A stretch of DNA of 64,000 bases from Lentibacter sp. (GCA_016744435.1 JADGEJ010000010.1:35650-99649), one strand, 5' to 3'; positions 9,116-18,430 are shown, counted from the stretch's first letter. Notes: a model not told the origin generated them from the letters alone. Made by a program: numbers and translations.

Positions 9116-9688
9116 ATGCCCACTCGCGACAACGCCGTTCTTGATTTTCTGAAAACGCGCCGCTCTCGGCCCGCAAAAACTCTGCAGGCTCCGGGGCCTG
9201 ATCGCGCAGCACTTGAGGAGCTACTTGAGATAGCAGCACGGGTGCCTGACCACGGCAAGCTAGAGCCTTGGCGTTTTGTCGTCATTCAGGGTGAGGCGAT
9301 GTCCAAGATGGCCGTTGCCGCCGAAGAGGCTTCAAGGCTGATGGGCTTTGACACCGAACAGACTGCCAAGGCGCGGAGCCAGTTCGATCAGGGCATTTGC
9401 GCGGTTGCTGTCATCGAGTCGCCGGTGCTGTCTGAGAAGATCCCCGAGATCGAGCAAACCTACTCGGCTGGCGCTGTGTGCCTGTCACTGGTGAACGCGG
9501 CTTTGGCGGCGGGCTGGGGGGCCAACTGGCTCTCGGGAGCGGCCAGCCACGAGCGCCACTTCGTCGAAGGCGCGCTCGGCCTTTCGCCAAGCGAACGCAT
9601 CGCTGGGCTCATTCATATCGCGACAGAAACAACCCGCCCGCCCGAGCGCCCGCGCCCTGACGTGAAAGCCAAGACAACATGGGCTTGA
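9116..9688 (+). CDS. Nitroreductase family oxidoreductase
   Basis: 190 residues. The N-terminal FLKTRRSRPAKTL is the FMN-binding Arg-rich turn of nitroreductases, and ARVPDHGKLEPWRFVVI is the second conserved block. GAVCLSLVNAALAAGWGANW fits the dimer/FMN helix. It most resembles the YdjA-type short nitroreductases; the natural substrate is unknown. ATG 9116 follows AGGAGACACTC. Its stop overlaps the start of the EI24 gene by 10 bases, so the two are translated from one transcript. Confidence 0.9.
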   Translation: MPTRDNAVLDFLKTRRSRPAKTLQAPGPDRAALEELLEIAARVPDHGKLEPWRFVVIQGEAMSKMAVAAEEASRLMGFDTEQTAKARSQFDQGICAVAVIESPVLSEKIPEIEQTYSAGAVCLSLVNAALAAGWGANWLSGAASHERHFVEGALGLSPSERIAGLIHIATETTRPPERPRPDVKAKTTWA

Positions 9689-10386
9689 TCTTTAGCTCAT
9701 TCTTTGCTGCCCTCGGCCAGATCGGCGACAGGCGTTTTCTCAAAGTTCTTGGCCTCGGCGTGGCGCTGACACTGGCACTGCTTGTCGGAGCTTATGCCGG
9801 ACTGTTGTGGGTCATCGAGGCGATGGTCGGGCCTGAGGCCCAGCTTCCCCTGATTGGCAAAGTCACATGGCTGAACGATTTGCTCTCTGGCGCATCCTTC
9901 ATTCTCATGCTGATACTATCGGTCTTTCTCATGGTGCCTGTGGCTTCGGCCATAACCTCGCTGTTTCTCGACGATGTCGCGAAAGCTGTCGAAGATGTGC
10001 ACTACCCCGAGCTGCCTGCCGTTGCGCGCGTAAGCTTCGGCGACGGGCTGCGCGACACGCTCAACTTTCTTGGCGTGCTGATCTTGGCAAACACGCTGGC
10101 GTTTATACTTTACGCTATCTTTTCGCCAATCGCGCTGTTCATCTTCTGGGGCCTGAACGGGTTCTTGCTCGGCAGAGAATACTTCACGCTTGTTGCCATG
10201 CGCCGCCTCGGGCGCGAGGGTGCTGTCAAGCTGCGCAAGCAACATCTCGGCACGATCTGGCTAGCAGGCGCGTTGATGGCGGCACCGCTCAGCATTCCGC
10301 TCATCAACTTGTTTGTGCCGATCTTGGGCGCCGCGACGTTTACCCATCTGTACCATGGGCTTCGCTCAAAGGCGGCATCCGGTTGA
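9679..10386 (+). CDS. EI24-domain (CysZ-like) membrane protein
   Basis: 235 residues with four or five hydrophobic segments (about 20-50, 70-100, 130-160, 190-220). The pattern SAITSLFLDDVAKAVEDVHYPELP is typical of EI24/CysZ-like proteins, and the segment with GREYF follows. CysZ in enterobacteria takes up sulfate; for this alphaproteobacterial branch the role is uncertain. It overlaps the nitroreductase gene by 10 bases, and its 3' end overlaps the convergent DUF1467 gene by 47 bases. Confidence 0.85.
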   Translation: MGLIFSSFFAALGQIGDRRFLKVLGLGVALTLALLVGAYAGLLWVIEAMVGPEAQLPLIGKVTWLNDLLSGASFILMLILSVFLMVPVASAITSLFLDDVAKAVEDVHYPELPAVARVSFGDGLRDTLNFLGVLILANTLAFILYAIFSPIALFIFWGLNGFLLGREYFTLVAMRRLGREGAVKLRKQHLGTIWLAGALMAAPLSIPLINLFVPILGAATFTHLYHGLRSKAASG

Positions 10387-10636
10387 ACCAGTCAAGGTCT
10401 CGCACTGTGATCGTCTCTGTATAGATAATCACCACGATAATGATCCAAAGCGTCGCCGCGATGGCGCTGGTGATCCAGGCTTTTTTCTTGAGGTTGTGCT
10501 CGTGCGGCGCGCCCGCCTGTGTGCCCGGTGTCACAACTCCAATGTCGCCCTGCGTTGTCAGCTTAAACGGGATGACCGTGAGAAACGTGACAAACCACAA
10601 GACAGCATAAAGCACGATGGCTGAGGTAATGCTCAC
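10340..10636 (-). CDS. DUF1467 family membrane protein
   Basis: 98 residues with two transmembrane helices (about 5-25 and 52-73) around a short hydrophilic loop (GVVTPGTQAGAPHEHNLKKK). The start is GTG at 10636, which shares one base with the mce stop codon (TAGTG), indicating translational coupling. Small proteins of this family often follow methylmalonyl-CoA epimerase genes in alphaproteobacteria, as here; no function is known to me. The last 47 bases overlap the convergent EI24 gene. Confidence 0.87.
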   Translation of the reverse strand: MSITSAIVLYAVLWFVTFLTVIPFKLTTQGDIGVVTPGTQAGAPHEHNLKKKAWITSAIAATLWIIIVVIIYTETITVRDLDWFNRMPPLSEAHGTDG

Positions 10637-11040
10637 TAGACTTGCTCCAACTCGACAAGGCAGCCGTTAAAATCTTTCGGATGCAAAAACAGCACGGGCT
10701 TGCCATGTGCGCCAATCTTTGGCTCGCCGGTGCCGAGCACACGCGCGCCGTCGGCTTTCAGCTTGTCACGCGCCACAAGGATGTCATCAACCTCGTAGCA
10801 AATATGGTGAATGCCGCCTGACGGGTTCTTATCAAGAAAGCCTTGAATGGGGCTGTTTTCCCCCAGCGGATAGAGCAGCTCGATCTTGGTGTTCGGCAGC
10901 TCGATAAACACTACCGTGACGCCGTGGTCTGGCTCGTCTTGGGGCGCATTGACCTTGGCACCAAGCGTGCCCGCATATTGCGCGGCGGCGGCTTCCAGGT
11001 CTGGTACAGCGATAGCAACGTGGTTGAGGCGGCCAATCAT
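10636..11040 (-). CDS. mce: Methylmalonyl-CoA epimerase
   Basis: 134 residues of the vicinal-oxygen-chelate fold. It interconverts (2S)- and (2R)-methylmalonyl-CoA in propionyl-CoA use. The repeated half-domains begin LNHVAIAVPDLEAAA and GGIHHICYEVDDI; their His, with Glu near the C-terminus (CLVELEQV), bind the divalent metal. ATG 11040 follows GGGAGAATGTT. DUF1467 is coupled downstream. No mutase or carboxylase genes are in the window. Confidence 0.95.
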   Translation of the reverse strand: MIGRLNHVAIAVPDLEAAAAQYAGTLGAKVNAPQDEPDHGVTVVFIELPNTKIELLYPLGENSPIQGFLDKNPSGGIHHICYEVDDILVARDKLKADGARVLGTGEPKIGAHGKPVLFLHPKDFNGCLVELEQV

Positions 11041-11209
11041 AACATTCTCCCAATGGATTCTAGCATAGTGGTTTGCAGCTATATGGCGGCTCTGGCGGGG
11101 CGCTGCAAGTAAACCTGCGGTCGCACCCTTTGGGTTAACCTCCCATTAGGGCTGACTGCGTAAAGTTTTCCGGAACTCGCTAACCTTAACGCCAAACGGA
11201 GCAGCCCCA

Positions 11210-11926
11210 ATGGATGACCTCACCCAACTGACTTTGCAGACAACACCAACCGCCGCGCGCCCACTTCTGGGCCTGACAGTATTGGTTGTTGAAGACAGTC
11301 GCTATGCTTGTGAAGCCCTGCGCCTGTTGTGCCTGCACAGCGGGGCACGCATCCGCCGGGCTGACTGCATCGCTTCCGCGAAGCGGCACCTGCAAGTTTA
11401 CCGCCCCTCGGTAATACTCGTCGATCTGGGCCTGCCTGACGGTTCGGGGGTTGACCTGATCAGCGAGCTTTCGGGCGTCACGCCGCGCATCGAAGTTATT
11501 CTCGCGCTGTCGGGCGACGGCACGCAGAAAGAGCGTGCAATGGCGGCCGGGGCCAACGGCTTTGTCGAAAAACCGATCGAAAGTATCGGCGCGTTTCAAC
11601 AATCAATCCTTGAGCACCTGCCCGCTGACAGGCGCCCTGCCGGGCCTCGTATTGTGCGTGATGAGCAGATCAGCCCTGATCCGCTGTCCTACACCGATGA
11701 TATGGCCCATGTCGCCAACCTGATCAGCGACGGTAGTGAGATCGTCGCGATCAGCTATCTGGCGCAGTTTGTCACCGGCGTCGCCAAAAGCGCGCATGAC
11801 GACATCCTCGCCTCGGCGGGCGAGGAGCTGGCGCGTGCCCACAAGGCCCGCAAGCCCACTGCTCCGACCATCGCCAAACTGGCAGGGCTGGTGCAAGAGC
11901 GCCTCGAGCAACCTATCGCGATGTGA
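11210..11926 (+). CDS. Response regulator with receiver domain and unassigned C-terminal region
   Basis: 238 residues. A receiver domain covers about 22-140: acidic pair E28/D29 (VVEDSR), phospho-acceptor D72 (VILVDLGLPDGSG), and the conserved Lys in GFVEKPIE. The ~95 residues after it (from about SYTDDMAHV) are helical and contain no HTH, GGDEF, EAL or HPt signature that I can recognise. GGAG lies 9 bases before ATG. No histidine kinase is nearby; the Flp-like pilin gene follows 130 bases later on the same strand. It could act by protein-protein contact like CheY or DivK. Confidence 0.85.
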   Translation: MDDLTQLTLQTTPTAARPLLGLTVLVVEDSRYACEALRLLCLHSGARIRRADCIASAKRHLQVYRPSVILVDLGLPDGSGVDLISELSGVTPRIEVILALSGDGTQKERAMAAGANGFVEKPIESIGAFQQSILEHLPADRRPAGPRIVRDEQISPDPLSYTDDMAHVANLISDGSEIVAISYLAQFVTGVAKSAHDDILASAGEELARAHKARKPTAPTIAKLAGLVQERLEQPIAM

Positions 11927-12056
11927 AACAGTGAGGTGAAGGCGCACCCTGAACACGCAAACGTACGACAATGGCCAAACTCACGGCCAAAAGCCGACAC
12001 ATTCTTCGCTGATATTGCCCCACTAGAAGCAGACAGAATCTGCAAGGAGGGATACT

Positions 12057-12242
12057 ATGGAAACGTTTTTTCAACGGTTTGTAGGCGAAGAAAAAGGTGC
12101 GGTCACTGTTGACTGGGTTGTGCTGGTTGCTGGCGTGCTATCGCTCTGTGCTGCCGTATTTGGCGCCGTCCAAACAGGCACGATGGACCTGACAGATGGC
12201 ACGAGTGAATACCTTGAAGAGTTTGAGCCGTTCACCGGTTAA
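12057..12242 (+). CDS. Small Flp-like prepilin / single-helix membrane protein
   Basis: 61 residues. EEKGAVTVDWVVLVAGVL resembles the processing site and hydrophobic helix of type IVb (Flp) pilins, where prepilin peptidase cuts after Gly and position +5 is Glu followed by Tyr. Here the cut would follow G14, and position +5 is Asp19 followed by Trp20. An acidic tail follows the single helix. The ribosome site is strong (AAGGAGG, 8 bases before ATG). No tad/cpa assembly genes are in the window, so membership in a pilus is an inference. Confidence 0.72.
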   Translation: METFFQRFVGEEKGAVTVDWVVLVAGVLSLCAAVFGAVQTGTMDLTDGTSEYLEEFEPFTG

Positions 12243-12282
12243 GCTCTTCACAAGCTCATTCTTCACGCGCTGAAACCACTGC

Positions 12283-13521
12283 CTAAGCCAGAAGCCGCGG
12301 ATCACTTCCCATGTCCAGTCCGGGGAATATGGCGGTTTCGATAAGGCTTTTATCGAGGCCAAACAGCCCGTGCATCAGCCAGCCGGAATAAGCCCGCACA
12401 TCGCGTGTTGGCATCAGGTCACGACGGCCATAGAGGTTTGCTTCGTTAAGACCGGGCCAGTCGGCCCAAACGCGCTTGCCGCGCAAAGCTCCTCCTGACA
12501 TCACCATCAGCCCGCCGGTTCCGTGGTCGGAGCCGCCATTGCCGTTGAGCTTGGCCGTGCGGCCAAACTCCGTCATCGCAACAACTGCGGTTTTGCCCCA
12601 GACGTCAGACCCCAACTTATCCTTCAGCGTTGTCACGACATCGCCCAAACGGTTGAGCGGGCGCACCAACGCGCGGCCTTGCTTGGCATGCGTATCCCAT
12701 CCGTTGAGTGAAAACGCCGCTATCCGGCTCTCTTCGCGCAGCTTGCCCGCTGCAAACTCAGCGATCTGCTTGTGCCCGCCCCCCTTGGCCGCGTTGGAGG
12801 CATTCTCGCTCATGGCGCTCATCACCATTTCAGAGCTTTCCCCAGCCATCTCCATGCCAGATCCGCCTTCGGACAGCGCCAAGGCCTCGGCAAAAGCCGC
12901 CTCAAAAAGCGGGTCGCTTTTCATCATATGTCCGGCCAAGCGCGCGCCTTGTTCGCTCAGCCCATATAGCCCCGCATCGGGCGACCAGTTGGCAACCGGC
13001 GCGGCACCTTTCATCAAAAGCATGTCTCCGCGCCCGACGGCATAGGCCGTCTCGCCACTGGTGCCCGCATAGCTTTGCAGCAGGCGGTTCATCCAACCGT
13101 CGCGCGCGATGCCGCTCACGTCAACGCTGCCCGCTTCTAACAAATCCTGCCCGTCAAAGTGGCTGCGCTTGTCGCGGTAGGGCGTGGACACGGCGTGGGC
13201 AAAGCCCAGCTCACCCGCCTGCCAAAGCGGCATCAACCCCGACAAAGCAGGATGCAGCGCAAAGAAACCGTCGAGGTCTTGCGGGCCGTTCTCGCCGCCC
13301 ATCTTGGCTTGCTGGGCGCGGCCCCGCAGCTTGGCGAAATCGGCGTCGCCGTAGGGGCGCACAACATCCAGCCCGTCCATACCGCCTCGCAGAATAATCA
13401 CAACGAGGCGGTTGTCCCACGCGCCGCTGGCAAAGCTTACGGGCGTGAGAAGCGGGCTGGCAGCGGCAGAGCAACCAAGAGCCGTGAGAAACCGTCGTCG
13501 CGAAAGACCAAGATCAGCCAT
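12283..13521 (-). CDS. DUF1501 protein, Tat-exported
   Basis: 412 residues from ATG 13521, with AAGGAT 6 bases before it. An N-terminal twin-arginine signal is clear (GLSRRRFLTALGCSAAASP). The rest is a DUF1501 domain: LVVIILRGGMDGLDVV near the start, then KTAVVAMTEFGRTAKLNGNGG and SDHGTGG. These blocks resemble the metal-binding parts of the sulfatase/alkaline phosphatase fold. The biochemical role is unknown. It follows the DUF1800 gene by two bases (TGATCATG), a pairing that is frequent across bacteria. Confidence 0.92.
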   Translation of the reverse strand: MADLGLSRRRFLTALGCSAAASPLLTPVSFASGAWDNRLVVIILRGGMDGLDVVRPYGDADFAKLRGRAQQAKMGGENGPQDLDGFFALHPALSGLMPLWQAGELGFAHAVSTPYRDKRSHFDGQDLLEAGSVDVSGIARDGWMNRLLQSYAGTSGETAYAVGRGDMLLMKGAAPVANWSPDAGLYGLSEQGARLAGHMMKSDPLFEAAFAEALALSEGGSGMEMAGESSEMVMSAMSENASNAAKGGGHKQIAEFAAGKLREESRIAAFSLNGWDTHAKQGRALVRPLNRLGDVVTTLKDKLGSDVWGKTAVVAMTEFGRTAKLNGNGGSDHGTGGLMVMSGGALRGKRVWADWPGLNEANLYGRRDLMPTRDVRAYSGWLMHGLFGLDKSLIETAIFPGLDMGSDPRLLA

Positions 13522-13523
13522 GA

Positions 13524-14918
13524 TCACATCCTTTGAAATGCAGGTGAGGCCAAGATCAACCCCACGCCAGTGACTCTGTCTTCCGCCGCGCGCGCAGCAA
13601 ACAGCACCTGCTCTGAGGCACGGCTGCCCAGCGCCTGGCCAACAAACTCGCGCGGATCGGGCAAGTCTGGCTGCAACAACGACGGTGCGCTCATCGCCCA
13701 GCCAACGCGGGCTGCAAACCGTTGCGGTGTGATCCATTCGGCGTCATCTTCTGGCCAGCCATCAGGGCCGACGGGCTCCTGCCATGTCTGACCCATCAGC
13801 CGCAAAGGCACCGCGAAGTTTGCGCGAATACTCTTCCAGTCGTTCAACGAGATCGCCTCAGGCGACACCGCCAAAGCGCGCAGGGACGAGCCGATAAAGT
13901 CGATCGGCTGTTTGACGTTGCCCGGCTCGGCGGCCCATGCGGCGGGGTGCTCAAGCAGCGCCTCGGTGAGCGTGCCAAGATGGCCACCGCTCTGCAGATA
14001 CCGCTCTTGCATATGCGCGATCAGCTTCGGATCAGGCGTGTCGGAAACAAAGTGAACCGCCAGTTTTGTCGCCAAATGACGGGCCGTATCAGGGTGCAGC
14101 GCGAGCCGCTCAAGCACCGCGTGCACGTCGGAAAGTTTGGCCGCATCGCCGCCATAGCTTTCACCAAGGACCACTTCAGCGCCGGGCTGGGCATAGTCGG
14201 CGCGAAAGGCAAACTGCCCGTTACCATCATAAGTAAGCCCTGTCAGAAGCTCGGCCAGTTCAGTCACGTCCGTCTGGCTGTAACGCCCATCAACGCCCAA
14301 CGTGTGCAGCTCAAGCAATTCACGCGCGAGATTTTCGTTAAGGCCACGGCCTTTCTTGCGGGTTTCAGGCTTAAGGCCAATCGGGCTGTCTGGGCCGATG
14401 GAGTATTTCTGATCAAGGTATTGCAACAAGATCGGCTGCGCGATGGCGGCCTTGAGCATATCAGCGAAATACCCCGTGAGATGCGGACGTATGGCGCTTT
14501 CGATATAGGGCGAGGTGGCCCGTTTCATCAGGCTGACTTTGCCCCGCGCGGTGAAGTGATCCCCCCAGAAAAACGCCAAACGCTCGCGCAGCCCGTCGCT
14601 GGTAAAGGCGCGGCGACGAATACTTTGCCAGAGCCAGCGGTCCTTGGCCTTGCGGGCGCGACGCTTCTCGACTTTGATCGCCTTTTCGGCTTTGGCGGCC
14701 TCTTCAGACCCACGCTTTTTGCGCCGGACCTGCCAGAGTTCAGACACCCGCTCGATGCGCTCGGCGAAAACTTCAAAAGACTCGATCTTGTAGCGCTTGG
14801 CGGCCCTGTCGGCTCCGTTGAGGCGGCGCATCATATCAAACACATCGCTTGGCCCACGCAGGCGCGGCGCAAGGCCGGTGCCAAAGCGAATCTCGGCGAG
14901 TTCACGGTTAAAGCTCAA
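13524..14918 (-). CDS. DUF1800 protein
   Basis: 464 residues. The start is TTG at 14918 (MSFNRELAEIRFGTGLAP), with GGAG 8 bases before it; no better ATG lies near. Family features include FWGDHFTA and the block ENLARELLELHTLGVDGRYS, typical of DUF1800. The N-terminal part carries a charged Lys/Arg/Glu coiled region (about 60-85). I see no clear signal peptide, unlike its partner DUF1501. The two are translated together; the function is not established. A partner role in the cell envelope is inferred only from the exported neighbour. Confidence 0.9.
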   Translation of the reverse strand: MSFNRELAEIRFGTGLAPRLRGPSDVFDMMRRLNGADRAAKRYKIESFEVFAERIERVSELWQVRRKKRGSEEAAKAEKAIKVEKRRARKAKDRWLWQSIRRRAFTSDGLRERLAFFWGDHFTARGKVSLMKRATSPYIESAIRPHLTGYFADMLKAAIAQPILLQYLDQKYSIGPDSPIGLKPETRKKGRGLNENLARELLELHTLGVDGRYSQTDVTELAELLTGLTYDGNGQFAFRADYAQPGAEVVLGESYGGDAAKLSDVHAVLERLALHPDTARHLATKLAVHFVSDTPDPKLIAHMQERYLQSGGHLGTLTEALLEHPAAWAAEPGNVKQPIDFIGSSLRALAVSPEAISLNDWKSIRANFAVPLRLMGQTWQEPVGPDGWPEDDAEWITPQRFAARVGWAMSAPSLLQPDLPDPREFVGQALGSRASEQVLFAARAAEDRVTGVGLILASPAFQRM

Positions 14919-15021
14919 GGTGTTTGCTCCGGTTTTCAGGCAAATCCTAGCATAGAATTTCGCGACTGCGAGGGTTTTGGCCGTTTGGCATCATATTGGG
15001 CGAAGCGACGCCATGCATTCG

Positions 15022-15123
15022 AATTTTGCTACGCAAAATCCGACCCGTTCGGGGGACTAGTCCCCCGAACCCCAGGTTAATGCGGGGGCCAGCCCCCACA
15101 CCCCCGGGATATTTATGGAAAGA
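15022..15123. repeat. Cluster of three hairpins followed by a GGATATTT/GAAAGAAAA tail
   Basis: In order on the plus strand: ATTTTGC/GCAAAAT (15023-15039), a 24-base perfect palindrome of GTTCGGGGGACT and its complement (15047-15070), and GGGGGC/GCCCCC (about 15083-15096). Then comes CCCCCGGGATATTTATGG and AAAGAAAAAA. It lies directly after the aspS stop (read on the minus strand, TTTTTTCTTT follows the stop codon) and probably ends that transcript. Confidence 0.75.
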
Positions 15124-15132
15124 AAAAAGAGC

Positions 15133-16983
15133 TTACTCTTGGGGAATGACGCGCAGGCTGAGTTCCATGAGTTGCTCTGACATCGGCTCGCTTGGGGCGT
15201 TCATCATCAGATCTTCGCCGCGTTGATTCATCGGGAACATGATGACTTCGCGAATGTTTTGTTCGTCTGCGAGCAGCATTACCATGCGGTCGATACCTGC
15301 CGCGCAGCCGCCGTGGGGTGGGGCGCCGTATTGGAAGGCGTTGACCATGCCGCCAAAGCGCTTTTCGACTTCGTCTTTGCCGTAGCCCGCGATTTCAAAG
15401 GCTTTGAACATGATCTCTGGCTTGTGGTTTCGGATCGCGCCGGAAACCAGCTCGTAGCCGTTGCAGGCGAGGTCATATTGGTAGCCGAGCACTTTGAGTG
15501 GGTCGCCCTGCAGGGCTTCCATGCCGCCTTGGGGCATCGAGAACGGGTTGTGCTCAAAGTCGATCTTGCCAGTTTCTTCGTCTTGTTCGTAGATCGGGAA
15601 GTCGACGATCCAGCAGAAGGCGAAGCGCTCTTTGTCGGTGAGGCCGAGCTCGTCGCCGATGGCAACACGGGCTTTACCAGCGACAGTTTCAAACTGCTTG
15701 GGTTTGCCGCCAAGGAAGAAGGCCGCGTCGCCGACTTTAAGGCCGAGTTGGACGCGGATCGCCTCAGTGCGCTCCGGGCCGATGTTTTTGGCCAAAGGCC
15801 CAGCGGCTTCCATGCCGCCTTCAACTTCGCCAGCCTTCATTTTGGCTTGCGCTTCTTTCACAGTGATGCCGAGTTCTTGCGCCACGCTATCGGCCGTTTT
15901 GTCGCGCCAGAAGATATAGCCCATGCCGGGCAGGCCTTCTTTTTGCGCGAAGGCGTTCATCCGGTCGCAGAACTTGCGAGAGCCGCCCGTTGGCGCAGGA
16001 ATGGCGCGCACTTCGGTGCCTTCTTGCTCAAGCAGTTTGGCGAAGATGGCGAAACCAGAGCCGCGGAAATGCTCGGAACAGTCTTGCATTTTGATCGGGT
16101 TGCGCAAGTCGGGCTTGTCTGTGCCATACCATTTGGCGGCGTCGCGGTAGCTGATCTGCTCCCAAACGGTGTCAACTTTCTTGCCGCCGCCGAACTCTTC
16201 GAAGACGCCTTGCATGACGGGTTGGATGGTGTCGAACACGTCTTGTTGGGTAACGAAGCTCATCTCGAGGTCAAGCTGGTAGAAGTCGGTTGGCGAGCGG
16301 TCAGCGCGCGGGTCTTCGTCGCGAAAGCACGGCGCTATCTGGAAGTATTTGTCAAAGCCCGAGACCATGATCAGCTGTTTGAACTGCTGCGGGGCCTGCG
16401 GCAGGGCGTAGAACTTGCCGGGGTGCAACCGCGACGGCACGAGGAAATCGCGCGCGCCTTCAGGGCTTGAGGCGGTGATGATCGGCGTTTGATACTCGCG
16501 GAACTCCTTGGCCCACATGCGTTTGCGGATGCTTGCGACCAAGTCAGAGCGCAACGCCATGTTGGCTTGCATCTTCTCGCGGCGCAAGTCGAGGTAGCGA
16601 TAGCGCAGGCGGGTTTCTTCAGGGTATTCCTGCTCGCCGAACACTTGCAGCGGAAGTTCGGCGGCAGAGCCGAGCACTTCGATCTCGCGGATGAACACCT
16701 CAACTTCGCCCGTTGGCAGCTTGGGGTTCACGAGGCTTTCGTCACGCGCCTTAACTTCGCCGTCAATACGAATGCAGTACTCTGCGCGCACGGCCTCAAC
16801 CGCGGCAAAAGCCGGGCTGTCAGGGTCACACAACACCTGTGTGATGCCGTAAGCGTCGCGCAAGTCGATGAACAGGATGCCGCCATGGTCGCGAATGCGA
16901 TTGACCCAGCCTGAGAGGCGAACGGTTTCGCCGACATTGGCTTTGGTCAGTTCTGCGCATGTTTGGCTGCGGTAGGCGTGCAT
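15133..16983 (-). CDS. aspS: Aspartyl-tRNA synthetase
   Basis: 616 residues from ATG 16983 ([19 protein letters not shown]), preceded by AAGGAT. The N-terminal OB-fold anticodon-binding domain is about 15-110. The class II core has motif 2 [21 protein letters not shown], with the insertion domain (about 310-430), and motif 3 [14 protein letters not shown]. It charges tRNA-Asp; the bacterial-type enzyme in organisms lacking AsnRS is often non-discriminating. It is a little longer than the usual ~590. The longer frame to 17028 lacks a good ribosome site. Confidence 0.96.
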   Translation of the reverse strand: MHAYRSQTCAELTKANVGETVRLSGWVNRIRDHGGILFIDLRDAYGITQVLCDPDSPAFAAVEAVRAEYCIRIDGEVKARDESLVNPKLPTGEVEVFIREIEVLGSAAELPLQVFGEQEYPEETRLRYRYLDLRREKMQANMALRSDLVASIRKRMWAKEFREYQTPIITASSPEGARDFLVPSRLHPGKFYALPQAPQQFKQLIMVSGFDKYFQIAPCFRDEDPRADRSPTDFYQLDLEMSFVTQQDVFDTIQPVMQGVFEEFGGGKKVDTVWEQISYRDAAKWYGTDKPDLRNPIKMQDCSEHFRGSGFAIFAKLLEQEGTEVRAIPAPTGGSRKFCDRMNAFAQKEGLPGMGYIFWRDKTADSVAQELGITVKEAQAKMKAGEVEGGMEAAGPLAKNIGPERTEAIRVQLGLKVGDAAFFLGGKPKQFETVAGKARVAIGDELGLTDKERFAFCWIVDFPIYEQDEETGKIDFEHNPFSMPQGGMEALQGDPLKVLGYQYDLACNGYELVSGAIRNHKPEIMFKAFEIAGYGKDEVEKRFGGMVNAFQYGAPPHGGCAAGIDRMVMLLADEQNIREVIMFPMNQRGEDLMMNAPSEPMSEQLMELSLRVIPQE

Positions 16984-17158
16984 GTTTCTATCCTTCAAAG
17001 GGCTCATAAGCGTCGGGCTGATACACATGCTAGGGGCCGAAAAGTCAAGTCATGTGGCCTATAAGACTCGCTTGGAAACTGCTTTTACCGCTGTTTCTAT
17101 TCAGGCTCATGGGAATGTGCCATTCAGAGGCCAACAATAACGAGCGGTTTGGTTTCTC

Positions 17159-18430
17159 ATGCAACGTCTTGCTTACCCCATTTTTGCACTGATATTTGCC
17201 GGTATCTTCATCCCGCAATACATCAACTCACCGTCGATAGACCTGACAGCTTTGTATGTGGCGGGCTATGCAGTTGCCAAAGGCATGCCCGAGGCTATCT
17301 ATGCGGTTCATCCTGACTTTCTGAACTACGAGGCTCCGGCTGTCTTGCAACAGCTCAAAGCCGAGATGGGGCTCGCAGAGCATCAGACTGTTCCATATAT
17401 CTACCCGCCGCTTTGGGCTTGGCTGATGGCCCCTATCGTTGGCGCGGTAAGCCACGCTGCTTTCATCAAGGTGGTGCTGGCTGTACATGTTGCCATGCTG
17501 ACGGCCTCGGTTGGCTTGTCCTGGCATATTGTGCGCCCAAACAAGCTCAAGTTTGAGCATTGGGTGATTCTCGGCTTTGCAATTCTGGCGCTCTCGGCAC
17601 CAGCCTATCAGGCGATGTTTCAGAACCAGCCGCAGATAACGACGATGTTTTTGGTGCTGCTGGCGTTTGAGCGCTACCGCTCTGGCGCTTTTGCAATGGC
17701 GGGCACTATTTTGGCCATCGCAGCGGCGTTCAAGCTTTCACCGGTTTTCTTGGTTTTGATCTTCCTGCTTGAGCGCAACCTGCGCGCCACTGTCGCTTTC
17801 GCCGCCACTGGCGCGGCACTTGGGTTGGCGAGCCTCGCGGTTGCCGGAGTTGACCTGCACCTCAAATTTCTCAAGCTCCTCGGGCGGATCGACGAGCTGA
17901 CCATTCTGGACAAGACAAACTACTCGCCAGAGCTGCTGGTGTTTCAACTCAAGGGGCTGATCACAGGCGATGACCCGTCAAGCTGGAACATGGCGCAGGC
18001 GACGACATGGCCTGAGCCCTATTGGCTCTCGGTGCTTATGGCCGCACTGATGCTTGCTGTTCTGGCGGCGCTCATCTTGATGCGCCCGCGTCTTGTGCCC
18101 GGAACGGCCGTGCCCGTGCTTTTGCTTGGCTTCACGCTGGCCTCTGCCTTGTTTGGCCCGATCAGCTGGGCGCATTACTTCATTCTGCCGCTGCTGCTTT
18201 TGCCAACGATGTTTCACATCGTGTCTCCCAGAAGCGCATGGATGATCATCATCACAATGTTGGTGCTGCAGAGTTTCCCTGCCTACATCGTCTATTACAA
18301 GCTGAGCACTGCCTTCTATGTGACGACGCTGATGGGCGTATTGTGCTATTTGGGTTTGCTGATTGTCTTGATAGGCAGCGTTTTTCGCGCCGTGCGGTTT
18401 GAGCCGGAAGTTCCTTTGCACTTTCGCTAA
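17159..18430 (+). CDS. Membrane glycosyltransferase, GT87/DUF2029 type
   Basis: 423 residues with about ten transmembrane helices. After the first helix come DLTALYVAGYAVAKGMP and YIYPPLWAWLMAPI, the D and PPLW blocks typical of GT87 polyprenol-phosphate-mannose-dependent transferases. Later, FQNQPQITTMFLVLLAF and WAHYFILPLLLLP match the family. Known members add mannose to lipoglycans outside the membrane; the acceptor here is unknown. No other polysaccharide genes are nearby. The ribosome site is weak (GAGCGG). Confidence 0.82.
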   Translation: MQRLAYPIFALIFAGIFIPQYINSPSIDLTALYVAGYAVAKGMPEAIYAVHPDFLNYEAPAVLQQLKAEMGLAEHQTVPYIYPPLWAWLMAPIVGAVSHAAFIKVVLAVHVAMLTASVGLSWHIVRPNKLKFEHWVILGFAILALSAPAYQAMFQNQPQITTMFLVLLAFERYRSGAFAMAGTILAIAAAFKLSPVFLVLIFLLERNLRATVAFAATGAALGLASLAVAGVDLHLKFLKLLGRIDELTILDKTNYSPELLVFQLKGLITGDDPSSWNMAQATTWPEPYWLSVLMAALMLAVLAALILMRPRLVPGTAVPVLLLGFTLASALFGPISWAHYFILPLLLLPTMFHIVSPRSAWMIIITMLVLQSFPAYIVYYKLSTAFYVTTLMGVLCYLGLLIVLIGSVFRAVRFEPEVPLHFR

